Source of the DNA: SIG452 sp045541975 | Lineage (GTDB): Bacteria; Bacillota; Clostridia; UMGS1840 | Length of the DNA: 64,000 bases | Direction of reading: 5' to 3' | Assembly: GCA_045541975.1 (NCBI GenBank) | Contig: JAZQKB010000026.1 | Location: 1 to 64,000, forward strand | Part shown: positions 42,566-51,185 of the stretch, one piece after another | How the letters are laid out: every line of letters starts with the position of its first letter | Numbering within the stretch: position 1 is the first letter of the stretch | Notes under the pieces: model-generated | The model's input: the letters and a program-made list of their open reading frames with translations, nothing else | The model's database searches: none | Told to the model about the DNA's origin: nothing | Program-made: the position numbers and the translations under genes

Positions 42566-43036
42566 GTGAATAAAAAGAACAAAAAACGAAAGGGAATTAA
42601 TGCAGCTCCTACCCGTTGTCCTTACTGCGGCGGACGTGTTGTTTTCCGGAGTGCCGATGGCATTTACCAGGAAAACCACAATGGTAGGATGCTTTATGTA
42701 TGTTCCCGTTATCCTGAATGTGATGCTTATGTCAGAACCCATGACGGAACAAGGATTCCTGTTGGTAGTATGGCAAATCACGAACTGAGAATTCTCAGAA
42801 AAACTGCACACCATTATTTTGATCAGTTACATAAATCCGGTCTGATGACCAAAGACGGTGCTTACGACTGGTTAGCCAATGTGATTGATGAACCAAAGTC
42901 TTACGCACATATAGGGCTCTTGAGTGAATACTATTGCAAACAGGTGATTGAACAGAGTAAAGAATACTTAAGACGTTATAAGAATAAGCAGAAAAACTTG
43001 CAGTCTAAAAAGAGAAGAGGGGAGCTGATTTCATGA
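42566..43036 (+). CDS. DUF3268-like zinc-finger protein
   Basis: 156 residues from a GTG eight bases after GGAGG. A basic N-terminus (KNKKRKG) is followed by a zinc finger with CPYCGGRVVFR (about 18-28) and CSRYPECDAYV (about 46-56), resembling topoisomerase-type C4 ribbons and the DUF3268 family. The C-terminal half is helical and very basic (YLRRYKNKQKNLQSKKRRG). It probably binds nucleic acid. It overlaps the broken sigma-factor gene by four bases (ATGA), the arrangement of an intact two-gene unit. Confidence 0.75.
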   Translation: MNKKNKKRKGINAAPTRCPYCGGRVVFRSADGIYQENHNGRMLYVCSRYPECDAYVRTHDGTRIPVGSMANHELRILRKTAHHYFDQLHKSGLMTKDGAYDWLANVIDEPKSYAHIGLLSEYYCKQVIEQSKEYLRRYKNKQKNLQSKKRRGELIS

Positions 43037-43549
43037 AATTAACAGCTCAGCAGCAGAAACTGGTTGAAGATAATCTGGGTCTGGTAGGCAAAGTAATTTT
43101 CCAAAAGGTCTATGATATTGATAAGCTTCCTTTTTATACATATGATGACCTTTTCCGGATTGGTTGTATCGGACTTATGAAAGCTGCTACAACTGGATAA
43201 AGGCGGTACCTTTTCTACTTATGCCTACAGACTCATCTGGAATGAGATTTGCGATGCATTAGCTTACGCTACACGAAAAAAATCCAAAGAAGAATCTTTA
43301 GATACAATTCAATTGACTGATCCTGAGGATGATTTTGAAGTCAACCGGGATTTAAGAATTGAGCTGTATGATGTGATACAAAAAGCGAAGGGAGATGTTT
43401 CTCCCTCCGTTTCGTTTGGTATTGATGCATTATTGCTTATGAATGACGGCTACACCGCCAAAGAAATAGGTGTTCGTTACGGCAAAACAGCACATACCGT
43501 TGCTGCATTGGTATCCAAGGCGAAGAAGCACTTTAGAAGTACATTATGA
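43033..43549 (+). pseudogene. Sigma-70-like factor of a mobile element, frameshifted
   Basis: Translation from 43033 gives LVEDNLGLVGKVIFQKVYD and YTYDDLFRIGCIGLMKA, which is sigma region 2, but stops at a TAA at 43198-43200. In the +1 frame from 43193 the protein resumes without loss: LDKGGTFSTYAYRLIWNEIC, and on to a region-4 helix-turn-helix DGYTAKEIGVRYGKTAHTVA and the end at 43549. A single extra base near 43185-43195 explains the break. Overlap with the DUF3268-like gene shows the start is genuine. Programmed frameshifting is possible but no slippery run is evident. Confidence 0.8.
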
Positions 43550-43558
43550 ATCTTTGTG

Positions 43559-43969
43559 TTAATCATTAAAGTTTTCCTTACGATATTGTAATGGTGACAT
43601 CCCTACATTTTTTTGAATATCAAATTCAAATGTGTAGCGTTGGAAAGACTGAGTAGTTCGCTGATTTCTTCGATGGATTTATTGGTTGACCGTAATAGTG
43701 TTTTTGCTAAACGCAATTTGTTTTTCAAAATATACTGATGTGGCGTTATGTTATATCTTTGCTTAAAAAGACGGGTAAAATGCTGCACTGATAAATTTGA
43801 AATTTTTGCAAGATCTTCTAAGGTGATGTTATCTGTCAGATGTGAGTCAAGATATAACCGGGCATTGTCAATGGCATCGTGATTCGAGGTTGTGATTTGG
43901 TGATGCTTGGAAAGAAATGCAATGATTTCTAAAAAATAAGTATATCTTTTGATAAGAAAATGTAGTCTA
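43559..43969 (-). pseudogene. Remnant of an AraC-family regulator
   Basis: Minus-strand frames encode the C-terminal AraC DNA-binding domain: ARLYLDSHLTDNITLEDLAK, SVQHFTRLFKQRYNITPHQY and LRLAKTLLRSTNKSIEEISE, then the frame breaks near 43610 (FKKM stop) and the expected end GMSPLQYRKENFND appears in another frame up to a stop at 43559. The N-terminal sensing domain is absent: upstream sequence switches at a 29-bp repeat shared with the nuclease-like gene at 44853. It is thus truncated at one end and frameshifted at the other. Confidence 0.8.
43941..43969. repeat. 29-bp direct repeat, copy at the AraC-remnant junction
   Basis: TATATCTTTTGATAAGAAAA and the next nine bases recur at 44853-44881 with one mismatch, where they encode DYIFLSKD of the EEP-family protein. 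The match stops at the SGNH gene's stop codon, marking a rearrangement point. Confidence 0.85.
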
Positions 43970-43970
43970 A

Positions 43971-44630
43971 CTATATACAGTGGCTATAATCAAAATCACA
44001 ATATTTCAAAAACTCCTTCGCCATTAATGTAGCACCGACTTGATTTGGATGAATTCTGTCCCAGGCGATATAACCTGAATATCTTATTTTACAATAATCC
44101 TCATACATTTTTTGGAAATCCACAAAAATGCAGTTATGTTTTTCGGCAAGCCTTTTGCTTATAGCAACATATTCATCCATTCTTTTTCGCATCATATCTT
44201 CTTTGTTAGGTTCTATGATGTAAGGAGATAATATAAACACACCTTTTACTTTATCCTTTACCCTCGTAATCATTTCCTCAAGATTTGATTCGTATTCATC
44301 GGGCAATACATGTGAACTTACAATTGCAGGAGAATCAAATTGTCTCCAAACGTCATTTATACCAATACAAATCGAAACCCAATCAGGATTTAATTCTACA
44401 ACATCCCTGTCAAATCTTGTCAGCAAATCTCTGCTGGTATTGCCTGAAATACCAGAATTGGTTATTCTTAACAATGTTTCAGGATAGTATGTAGCAAACA
44501 TATTTTCAAGCACTCGGACATACCCTCTTCCAACATTGTCAAACAATCCTTCACCTACTGGATTTACACTTTCCATATCAGTTACTGAGTCTCCGGCAAA
44601 AACAATTCTGTCATAATTTTCAAATATCAT
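43971..44630 (-). CDS. SGNH/GDSL-type hydrolase
   Basis: 219 residues. Block I is VFAGDSVTDME (Ser15 region, GDS), block II the Gly in ITNSGISGNTS, block III GINDVW (Asn of the oxyanion hole) and block V DRIHPNQVG with the catalytic Asp-His pair. There is no signal peptide, so the enzyme is cytosolic. This family removes acetyl or other acyl groups from carbohydrates and lipids; its place at the end of a glycosidase operon suggests deacylation of imported oligosaccharides. Start follows AAAGAAAAA without a strong ribosome site. Confidence 0.88.
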   Translation of the reverse strand: MIFENYDRIVFAGDSVTDMESVNPVGEGLFDNVGRGYVRVLENMFATYYPETLLRITNSGISGNTSRDLLTRFDRDVVELNPDWVSICIGINDVWRQFDSPAIVSSHVLPDEYESNLEEMITRVKDKVKGVFILSPYIIEPNKEDMMRKRMDEYVAISKRLAEKHNCIFVDFQKMYEDYCKIRYSGYIAWDRIHPNQVGATLMAKEFLKYCDFDYSHCI

Positions 44631-44777
44631 TTTTTCTTTCCTCCGTATAAAATACCAATTTTATTATAGGTAAATACTTTTTTGACTCCATTTAACAGTC
44701 GTTATAGCATCGTCATCATAGACGATTCACTTCGGATGAATCAAAAACCCCTGACCTTCATTTACAATATTACCATT

Positions 44778-45506
44778 TTATATTTCAACCTCTGCTGTCA
44801 GTGCAAAATGGTCTGAAGCAATTTTCTTAATAACCCTTGTTTTTAGAATCTTTATATCCTTTGATAAGAAAATGTAGTCTACTTTATAATAAGGATTTTC
44901 ACTGCGGAAGGTTAATTCGTTATTTTTTTCATCAACCTCATTAAATATTTCATAGAATGGCTTTAATAATTCGCTTTGGGGGTGCAGGTTGAAATCTCCC
45001 ATAAGAATCATAGGAGTATCAACCTTTTTTATCTCTGGAAGCAATGTTTCAACAGCGTTCTTTTTCTGTCCGTTGGCAATTCCAAAATGAGTTACAAAAA
45101 CTGTTATATCTTTTTCACCACATTCTATAACTGCTTTAAGCAAACAGCGTGATTTGTATATCACCGGTTCATCCTTTATGAGTGGTTCGGGAATTGGGAT
45201 TACTTTTAATTCCTTTATTATGTGTTTTGAAAGAATAGAATTTCCGAAATAGCCAATTTCTGGAACATTTACGGCAGGTGCAAAAAAACCTTTCATTTTA
45301 GTAAGTGCACCTATTTTTTCAGTCTGATTCCAATAGTCTTCTTTTAAACCATAACCATAAACTTCGTTCAGTCCAAGAATATCGGGATTAATCTCATTTA
45401 TGATGCTTGTAGGTACATTATAGTCAATTAAATCTGTGCCGTCTTTTAAATATAAACCGTAGTCCATTGCGTGCCTGATGTTAAAAGTCATTATTTTGAT
45501 TTTCAT
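44778..45506 (-). CDS. Endonuclease/exonuclease/phosphatase (EEP) family protein
   Basis: 242 residues. The EEP fold motifs are visible: IMTFNIRHA (5-13, metal-binding Asn), LGLNEVYGYG (about 45-54, metal-binding Glu), VFVTHFGIA (His), LMGDFNLHP (about 173-181) and the terminal SDHFALTAEV (catalytic Asp-His). No secretion signal. Members cleave phosphodiesters in nucleic acids or sphingolipid-like substrates. Here the gene sits in a glycosidase operon, overlapping the preceding gene by 26 bases, so a phospho-sugar or phospholipid substrate is possible. Confidence 0.88.
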   Translation of the reverse strand: MKIKIMTFNIRHAMDYGLYLKDGTDLIDYNVPTSIINEINPDILGLNEVYGYGLKEDYWNQTEKIGALTKMKGFFAPAVNVPEIGYFGNSILSKHIIKELKVIPIPEPLIKDEPVIYKSRCLLKAVIECGEKDITVFVTHFGIANGQKKNAVETLLPEIKKVDTPMILMGDFNLHPQSELLKPFYEIFNEVDEKNNELTFRSENPYYKVDYIFLSKDIKILKTRVIKKIASDHFALTAEVEI

Positions 45507-46950
45507 AATAAATTACCCCTTTACCCTTGTTATATTTCTCTCCCGTTTTATCGTAGATGATTGTGTAGGTCTTTCCTCTGAAATTAAGGTTTTCAAGCTT
45601 AAACCATTCCCAGTTGTCCGGGATTGACGGAGAAACTGAAAGGTCATTGTTTTCATATAGCACGCCCACAATTCCTGAAATTATAAGGTCGCAGAATGTG
45701 GAATGGTTGTAGTCTTTTCCACGTTCATAACCGCCATATTCCTGCTTCCAACCTTGGTTTTTAAGTATTTCACGGCTTGACCATTCATCTTTTTCAGAAT
45801 GTCTTACCTCATCAACCCAGGGGATTTCTTTTCCGTCTTCACGCACTCTTTTATGGCTTCGGGCGTATTGCTTTGTGAGTTCAAAGAACAATTCCTTGTA
45901 TTTGGGGTACTTCATACAAACATTGCGAAGTGCAGTCAATGTCTGTGAGGTTGCATAGGGCCACACATATCCGTTCCACAGACATTCGTGGTCAACTTTG
46001 TATAAATAACGGTTGTGGGTTTTTTCTGCTGTTGAAATTCCGAAATCAGTGTAAAAAATATTTTTATCTATAAGGTAACGAAAAACATTTTCGTTTTTGT
46101 TTTCGGGAATGTTAAACATCCAGGGAATATATCCGATTTCTTCTCTCGGTGAGTCTTTTTTAAAAATTTCGGAAAGGGGTTCATTTTCTTCAAAATGGAA
46201 GGCACGAAAAAAACCGTCTTTCCATAATTTTTCATTTACATGCTTTTTTAACTTCTCATATTTTCCTTTATATTTTTCAAAAGTTTCATTATCGCCGTAG
46301 ATTTTTGCAAATTCAGAAATCGCCCATGCATCTGCACACATATATGAATTTAAGGTTGGTCGTATTCCTTTTAAAACACGCAAATCTTCGCTTGTTCCGC
46401 TTATGGAATATTCCATAGCGTCATAGTTGTCATACGACCAGAACATACCATTTTCAAGCAGATGAGTATTTTCCCATTCTTCATAGTATTTGCATATTTT
46501 TTCTATAAAATTTTCACCTAAATCAAAATCACCTGTAACAAGGCAATACTGATATATTGCATAGATAAACCATGTGCTGTATTGATGTGAACCCTCGCAA
46601 TTATCAAGAAAAAAATTTATGTAGTCTGTAAAATATTTTTTTGAGTTTTTCAGCCATCTTCCCTCATAAATGTGATGACCTAAAGGTGCGTTTATTGTGT
46701 TATGCTTTCCGCTCCATGAAACTTTCGGCAAAAATTCAGTGAAAACATAGCCGTCTTCTGTTTTTTTAAGATGTTTTCTGAAAGTCCACCAGCGGAAATA
46801 ATATGCCTTTTCAATATCTTTATCGGGACATTCCAAAATGGGAATTTCTTCTTTAAGCCACTCATAAGCATGATTATTATCAATTAAATTTCTGTATATT
46901 TCTTCATCATTATCGTTGAATAAATCAACATACTTTTTTAAAATATCCAT
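45481..46950 (-). CDS. MGH1-like (six-hairpin, GH63/trehalase-clan) glycoside hydrolase
   Basis: 489 residues from the ATG at 46950, right after AAGGATAAAGCT; a further in-frame extension would lie inside the upstream gene. The fold is an (alpha/alpha)6 barrel as in GH37/GH63: FRWWTFRKHLKK near the start, WSGKHNTINAPLGHHIYEGRW, LRPTLNS-type GIRPTLNSYMCADAWA, WNGYVWPYATSQTLTALRN with aromatic substrate-binding residues, and YNHSTFCDLIISG. No signal peptide, so it acts inside the cell on imported oligosaccharides. The exact linkage is unknown. Confidence 0.8.
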   Translation of the reverse strand: MDILKKYVDLFNDNDEEIYRNLIDNNHAYEWLKEEIPILECPDKDIEKAYYFRWWTFRKHLKKTEDGYVFTEFLPKVSWSGKHNTINAPLGHHIYEGRWLKNSKKYFTDYINFFLDNCEGSHQYSTWFIYAIYQYCLVTGDFDLGENFIEKICKYYEEWENTHLLENGMFWSYDNYDAMEYSISGTSEDLRVLKGIRPTLNSYMCADAWAISEFAKIYGDNETFEKYKGKYEKLKKHVNEKLWKDGFFRAFHFEENEPLSEIFKKDSPREEIGYIPWMFNIPENKNENVFRYLIDKNIFYTDFGISTAEKTHNRYLYKVDHECLWNGYVWPYATSQTLTALRNVCMKYPKYKELFFELTKQYARSHKRVREDGKEIPWVDEVRHSEKDEWSSREILKNQGWKQEYGGYERGKDYNHSTFCDLIISGIVGVLYENNDLSVSPSIPDNWEWFKLENLNFRGKTYTIIYDKTGEKYNKGKGVIYYENQNNDF

Positions 46951-46954
46951 AGCT

Positions 46955-47839
46955 TTATCCTTCAAACAGATTTCTTTTGTCGTAAAATGCATGGCCTATA
47001 TATTCATTTATCCCTGTTCTTCCGTTATACCAGAGCATCCATTTTTCATCTTTTTCATTCCATATAACAGTAGGCTTATAGCAAGCATCTGCATCCCAAC
47101 TTCCTTTTTCGGGTGAAATTATGGGGTTAAGAGGTGATTTTGTCCACTGTGTCAGACCGTTTTCAGATTTTGCAACACATATTGAGGCTGTATCAATATC
47201 TCTATAGCCTATATAAAACATAAGATAGCCCATATCATCAGTTTTTAAAACCTGACAGCCTCCGATACGCTGCTGTTCATATTCGTTATTGACATCACAT
47301 ACAAACATGGGATTGATTTTGGATTTTGTCCAGTTTGTTCCGTCTTTACTATGAGCATAGCAAAGAACATTCGGCTCATAGGTTTCACCTGCTGAATACC
47401 ACATTTTATATTCGTTATTCTCGTATAGTACACACGGATTCATTACGGAAGCATTTTCCCAGGGAAATTCGGGAATCATAATTGGTTCATCTGATACACG
47501 CTCAAAGTTTATTCCGTCTTTACTTTCCGCATAACCGATGTAACTATGATCTCTTGCCTGACCTGTGTACCACATTTTATATATTCCGTCTGCTTTTAAA
47601 ACGCAGTTTCTGTTTACAAGGTCTTCCCAACCGCTTTTGGGATTATTTTCAAGAGTTATTACAGGTTTTTCCCAGTTTATGCCATCATCGCTGAATGTTA
47701 CTGCACAAGCCTTTTTTTCTCGCCAGGAAAAATCCATACGGTATTTTCCGTTATCAATCCATACATACGCATCAAATACTGTTCCGGTTGATTTGTCTCC
47801 GAAAACAGGATTATTTTTTAGTTTTTCAAAATTGTTCAT
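46955..47839 (-). CDS. GH43-like five-bladed beta-propeller glycosidase
   Basis: 294 residues made of five repeats that each contain a YKMWYTG-like strand (YRMDFSW, YKMWYTGQ, YKMWYSAG, YLMFYIGY, WMLWYNGR). An Asp in FDAYVWID and acidic residues in blades two and three are candidate catalytic residues, as in clan GH-F (GH43/GH62) enzymes. Cytosolic. It is first in the leftward operon, and the downstream glycosidase follows after four bases. The specificity (arabinose, xylose, galactose) cannot be told. Confidence 0.75.
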   Translation of the reverse strand: MNNFEKLKNNPVFGDKSTGTVFDAYVWIDNGKYRMDFSWREKKACAVTFSDDGINWEKPVITLENNPKSGWEDLVNRNCVLKADGIYKMWYTGQARDHSYIGYAESKDGINFERVSDEPIMIPEFPWENASVMNPCVLYENNEYKMWYSAGETYEPNVLCYAHSKDGTNWTKSKINPMFVCDVNNEYEQQRIGGCQVLKTDDMGYLMFYIGYRDIDTASICVAKSENGLTQWTKSPLNPIISPEKGSWDADACYKPTVIWNEKDEKWMLWYNGRTGINEYIGHAFYDKRNLFEG

Positions 47840-47879
47840 AAGTTACGATTCCTCCACACTAATTACTGTCTTTTGGAAA

Positions 47880-47917
47880 ATTATAACATTGCTAAAAATC
47901 ATTGTCAATCCCGAAAA
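47880..47917 (-). promoter_or_regulatory. Promoter and operator of the leftward glycosidase operon
   Basis: Minus-strand TTGACA (47908-47903), 17-base spacer, TATAAT (47885-47880), both perfect. TTTTCGGGATTGA (47917-47905) overlaps the -35 and is identical to the motif at the divergent promoter. Confidence 0.8.
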
Positions 47918-48019
47918 TACCAACAAATTACCCCTTTTTTACTTATTTATAAGTAATAAAGAAAAAATGAGTGTTTTAAGATAAGCAAATCATTGTAGGA
48001 AAATAGGATGATTTTGTTT

Positions 48020-48060
48020 GTGTTTTCGGGATTGAAAACACCTTTCACAGATGGTATACT
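48020..48060 (+). promoter_or_regulatory. Promoter and palindromic operator of the rightward sugar operon
   Basis: TTGAAA (48032-48037), 17-base spacer, TATACT (48055-48060). The -35 lies in a perfect inverted repeat GTGTTTTC-GGGATT-GAAAACAC (48020-48041), which contains the 13-bp TTTTCGGGATTGA shared with the leftward promoter. Confidence 0.8.
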
Positions 48061-48134
48061 ACTATTGTGGTATTATGTCATTTTGTGTTCTAAAAAATAG
48101 CCAAATTTAGAAACACTGACAGCGGGGTGAAAAT

Positions 48135-50288
48135 ATGCAAAAAGGGATTTTTTGGATTGGCTCGGAAACGGGAACCAATAAACATCAGATTTACCATTTT
48201 AAAAAGACAGTGAATTTTGAAAAAAATGTTGGTATGACAGTTAAAATATCTGCTGATAGCCGATATAAGCTTTATATCAACGGGAAATATGTTGCTGAGG
48301 GACCATGCATTGGTACAGAACAATATTATGATGCAGTTGATATCAGCGAGTTTCTGAGAGCTGGAGAAAATGAATTTGAAGCTGTTGTTTTATATCTTGG
48401 TGGGAATTCCGGTATGTCCTGCATAAGTCGCAAGAACAAGGTAGCTTTTATGCTTGACGGAACGCTTTCTGACGGAAGAAAATTCGGAACAGATCAGTCG
48501 TGGCAGGTAGCGTTGGATGAAAATGTTGAATTCTATTCAAGTTATGTTCATCCGAACGGATTTTTTTGTGAAAAGTATATAGGTGATACTCCTTTAGAAT
48601 GGAAAAACAGCGTTGAACACACATGGGTTACATATAAAATGAATACTTGGGGAGCTTTCGGAAATTATTTTGTAAAAGAGAGAGAAATTCCCGTTTTATA
48701 TCCCGATTCTCCTAAAAAAATGGAAATTACGGACAGCGGAGAAAACTATGTTTTGTATGACCTGAAAAACCACAGCGTTGGTTATCCCGAATTTGTGTTT
48801 AGCGGAACAGGCAAGGCAGAAATAACATACAGCGAAGCATATATGTTTTATGTCGAGGAAAAAAACTGGTACATCAAACAAAAAAGAGATGACAGTTCGG
48901 GAGAAATTGTTGGCTCAACCGATATTTTGAATATAAATAGTGAAGCTTACCGATACAGACCATTTCTTACAAAAACTGCAAGGTACATAAAGGTTAAATT
49001 TGACAGCGGTGTGAAAATCAAAGAAGCTAACTTTTTAGAATACAGATATCCGCTTAATATAGTAAATAATTTTGAGTGCTCCGATGAGGTTTATAACAAA
49101 ATATGGGAAAACAGCGTGCGCACTTTAAGAAACTGTATGTTTGATACATATGTTGACTGCCCGTATTATGAAATGGAGCAATATACGGAAGATACATATC
49201 TTGAAATGATGTACACGCTTATGATAAGCGATGATTACAGAATCATTAAAAAAGCAATTACTGATACATGGCAATCCCAGAATTACGAAGGAATGATGCT
49301 TGCTAGTGCACCAATGTATTATAAACAGATAACACCGACCTTCAATTTCTTCTGGATAATGATGGTAGAAAAATATCTGCTATATAGCGGAGATATTGAT
49401 TTTGTGAAAAGGCTTTTACCGTCTGCATACAGCATTCTTTCGTGGTTTGAAAGCTACATAAACGAAGACGGAGTAGTAGGTGCAACGGATTACGGGCGTT
49501 TTATTGATTGGGTAGCAGGCTGGAAGAGTGGATTTTATCCTGATAATGCCGAAAAAAATCCGATGTGTATTGTAAGTTTAATGTATCTTTACTCAATCAA
49601 GGCAGTTGCACAAATGTTTTTAAAAGCAGGTAAAAAACACATTGCCGAGGAGCTTTCGCATCAGTATGAAGTATTAAAGAAAAATATAAATAAAGTGTTT
49701 TTCTCAAAAGAAGAGTTCATGTATACTGACACAACAAAAGGCAATTTTTGCGAGCATAGTCAGATATGGGCGGTTTTATCAGGTGCGATAGAGGGCGATG
49801 ATGCTGTTAAGTGTTTAGAGAATGCCAAAAAGGATTATGTTTTGAAATGTTCCTTTTCCTACCGCTTTTTCAGATTCCGTGCCTACGAAAAATGCGGAAT
49901 TTGTATGGATATGGATGAAGCAATGTCAGGCTGGAAGGAAATGCTGTCGCAAGGAGCGACAACATGGTTTGAAAACCCCGGACACGCAAGAAGCGACTGT
50001 CATGGCTGGAGCAGTGTTCCTATTTATGAATTTACTACAAGAATACTTGGTATACAGCCGATTTCAGACGGATTTTATGATATTCTGATTAAGCCTGAAT
50101 TTCTAAAGCTTGATTATGCAAAAGGCAGTATATACACAAAACACGGCAAAGTTGATATTTCGTGGAAAAAAGAAAATGGAAAATATACAATAAGGGTAAT
50201 ATCGCCAAAGGAAATAACAAAGCACATAGTGCTTCTTGACGGAAAAACGACAAAAACAAACGACAGCAATATTACAGTTGAATATTAA
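48135..50288 (+). CDS. GH78-like alpha-L-rhamnosidase family protein
   Basis: 717 residues. The N-terminal beta domains include YKLYINGKYVAEGPC (about 51-65) of the bacterial rhamnosidase N-domain. The (alpha/alpha)6 catalytic domain has DCPYYEMEQYTEDTYLEMMY (about 338-357), aligned with the GH78 DCPQRDE...GD motif and supplying the acidic residues, and GATTWFENPG...CHGWSSVP near 610-630. The C-terminal beta domain contains IQPISDGFYDILIKP. No signal peptide. It would remove terminal L-rhamnose-like residues from imported oligosaccharides. First gene of a 13-gene operon; ribosome site GCGGGGTG. Confidence 0.82.
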   Translation: MQKGIFWIGSETGTNKHQIYHFKKTVNFEKNVGMTVKISADSRYKLYINGKYVAEGPCIGTEQYYDAVDISEFLRAGENEFEAVVLYLGGNSGMSCISRKNKVAFMLDGTLSDGRKFGTDQSWQVALDENVEFYSSYVHPNGFFCEKYIGDTPLEWKNSVEHTWVTYKMNTWGAFGNYFVKEREIPVLYPDSPKKMEITDSGENYVLYDLKNHSVGYPEFVFSGTGKAEITYSEAYMFYVEEKNWYIKQKRDDSSGEIVGSTDILNINSEAYRYRPFLTKTARYIKVKFDSGVKIKEANFLEYRYPLNIVNNFECSDEVYNKIWENSVRTLRNCMFDTYVDCPYYEMEQYTEDTYLEMMYTLMISDDYRIIKKAITDTWQSQNYEGMMLASAPMYYKQITPTFNFFWIMMVEKYLLYSGDIDFVKRLLPSAYSILSWFESYINEDGVVGATDYGRFIDWVAGWKSGFYPDNAEKNPMCIVSLMYLYSIKAVAQMFLKAGKKHIAEELSHQYEVLKKNINKVFFSKEEFMYTDTTKGNFCEHSQIWAVLSGAIEGDDAVKCLENAKKDYVLKCSFSYRFFRFRAYEKCGICMDMDEAMSGWKEMLSQGATTWFENPGHARSDCHGWSSVPIYEFTTRILGIQPISDGFYDILIKPEFLKLDYAKGSIYTKHGKVDISWKKENGKYTIRVISPKEITKHIVLLDGKTTKTNDSNITVEY

Positions 50289-50313
50289 AATACTTACAGA
50301 AAAGGGGATAAAA

Positions 50314-51180
50314 ATGAAATTTGGTACATTATACGCTTATTGGACACATGAATGGAAAGGCGACTATAAGAAATTCGCGAAAAAAGTTTCTGACATCGGT
50401 TTTGACATTCTGGAAATATCGGCAGGAAATCTGCTTGATATGACTGATAATGAAATTGATGAATTGAAAAGCTTAACGAAAGATTTAGGGATAGAAATAA
50501 CATCAAATATCGGACCTGCGAAAAAATATGATGTTGCTTCAGCTGATAAAAACACAAGGGAAGCAGGAATCAAATTTTTAAGCGACATTATGAAGAAAAT
50601 GGACAGACTTGATTCAAGGTCGATAGCTGGTGTTATGTATACATACTGGCCAAACGACTTTTCTGATTTGGATAAAGAAGCTATATGGGCAAGAGGCGTA
50701 GAGAGTGTAAAGCGTCTTGGGAATGTAGCAGAAAATCTTGGTATTGAATTTTGTCTGGAGGTTGTAAACAGATTTGAAACACACATTCTTAATACTGCTG
50801 AAGAAGGTGTGCAGTACTGTAAGGATGTTGACTGTAAAAGCGTGAAGCTTTTGCTTGATACATTCCATATGAATATAGAAGAAGATAATTTATATGATGC
50901 GATAATTACAGCAGGTGATTATCTCGGTCATCTTCATGTAGGTGAAGGTAACAGAAAGCTTCCCGGTCAGGGATCCCTTCCATGGAACGAAATCGGAAAG
51001 GCACTTAACAAAATAGGCTATAAAAAAGGCGTTGTTATGGAGCCGTTTGTAACTATGGGAGGACAGATCGGCTCTGATATAAAGGTGTGGAGAGATTTAT
51101 CTTGCGGAGCTAATGAACAGCAAATGGATGAACAGATAAAGAAATCGCTTATCTTCTTAAAAGATGCGTTCAGGGGGTAA
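50314..51180 (+). CDS. D-tagatose/D-allulose 3-epimerase family protein
   Basis: 288 residues from the ATG after AAAGGGGATAAAA. TIM-barrel with all metal ligands of the family: ...CLEVVNRFE (Glu near 150), LLDTFHMNIEE (Asp near 183), HLHVGEGNR (His near 209) and VVMEPF (Glu near 243). The NRFE and GEGNRKLPGQG segments are hallmarks of D-psicose (allulose) 3-epimerases. The reaction is C3 epimerisation of free ketohexoses or ketopentoses. Placed before a kinase and an aldolase, it probably converts a rare ketose to the form the kinase accepts. Confidence 0.88.
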   Translation: MKFGTLYAYWTHEWKGDYKKFAKKVSDIGFDILEISAGNLLDMTDNEIDELKSLTKDLGIEITSNIGPAKKYDVASADKNTREAGIKFLSDIMKKMDRLDSRSIAGVMYTYWPNDFSDLDKEAIWARGVESVKRLGNVAENLGIEFCLEVVNRFETHILNTAEEGVQYCKDVDCKSVKLLLDTFHMNIEEDNLYDAIITAGDYLGHLHVGEGNRKLPGQGSLPWNEIGKALNKIGYKKGVVMEPFVTMGGQIGSDIKVWRDLSCGANEQQMDEQIKKSLIFLKDAFRG

Positions 51181-51185
51181 AATCC

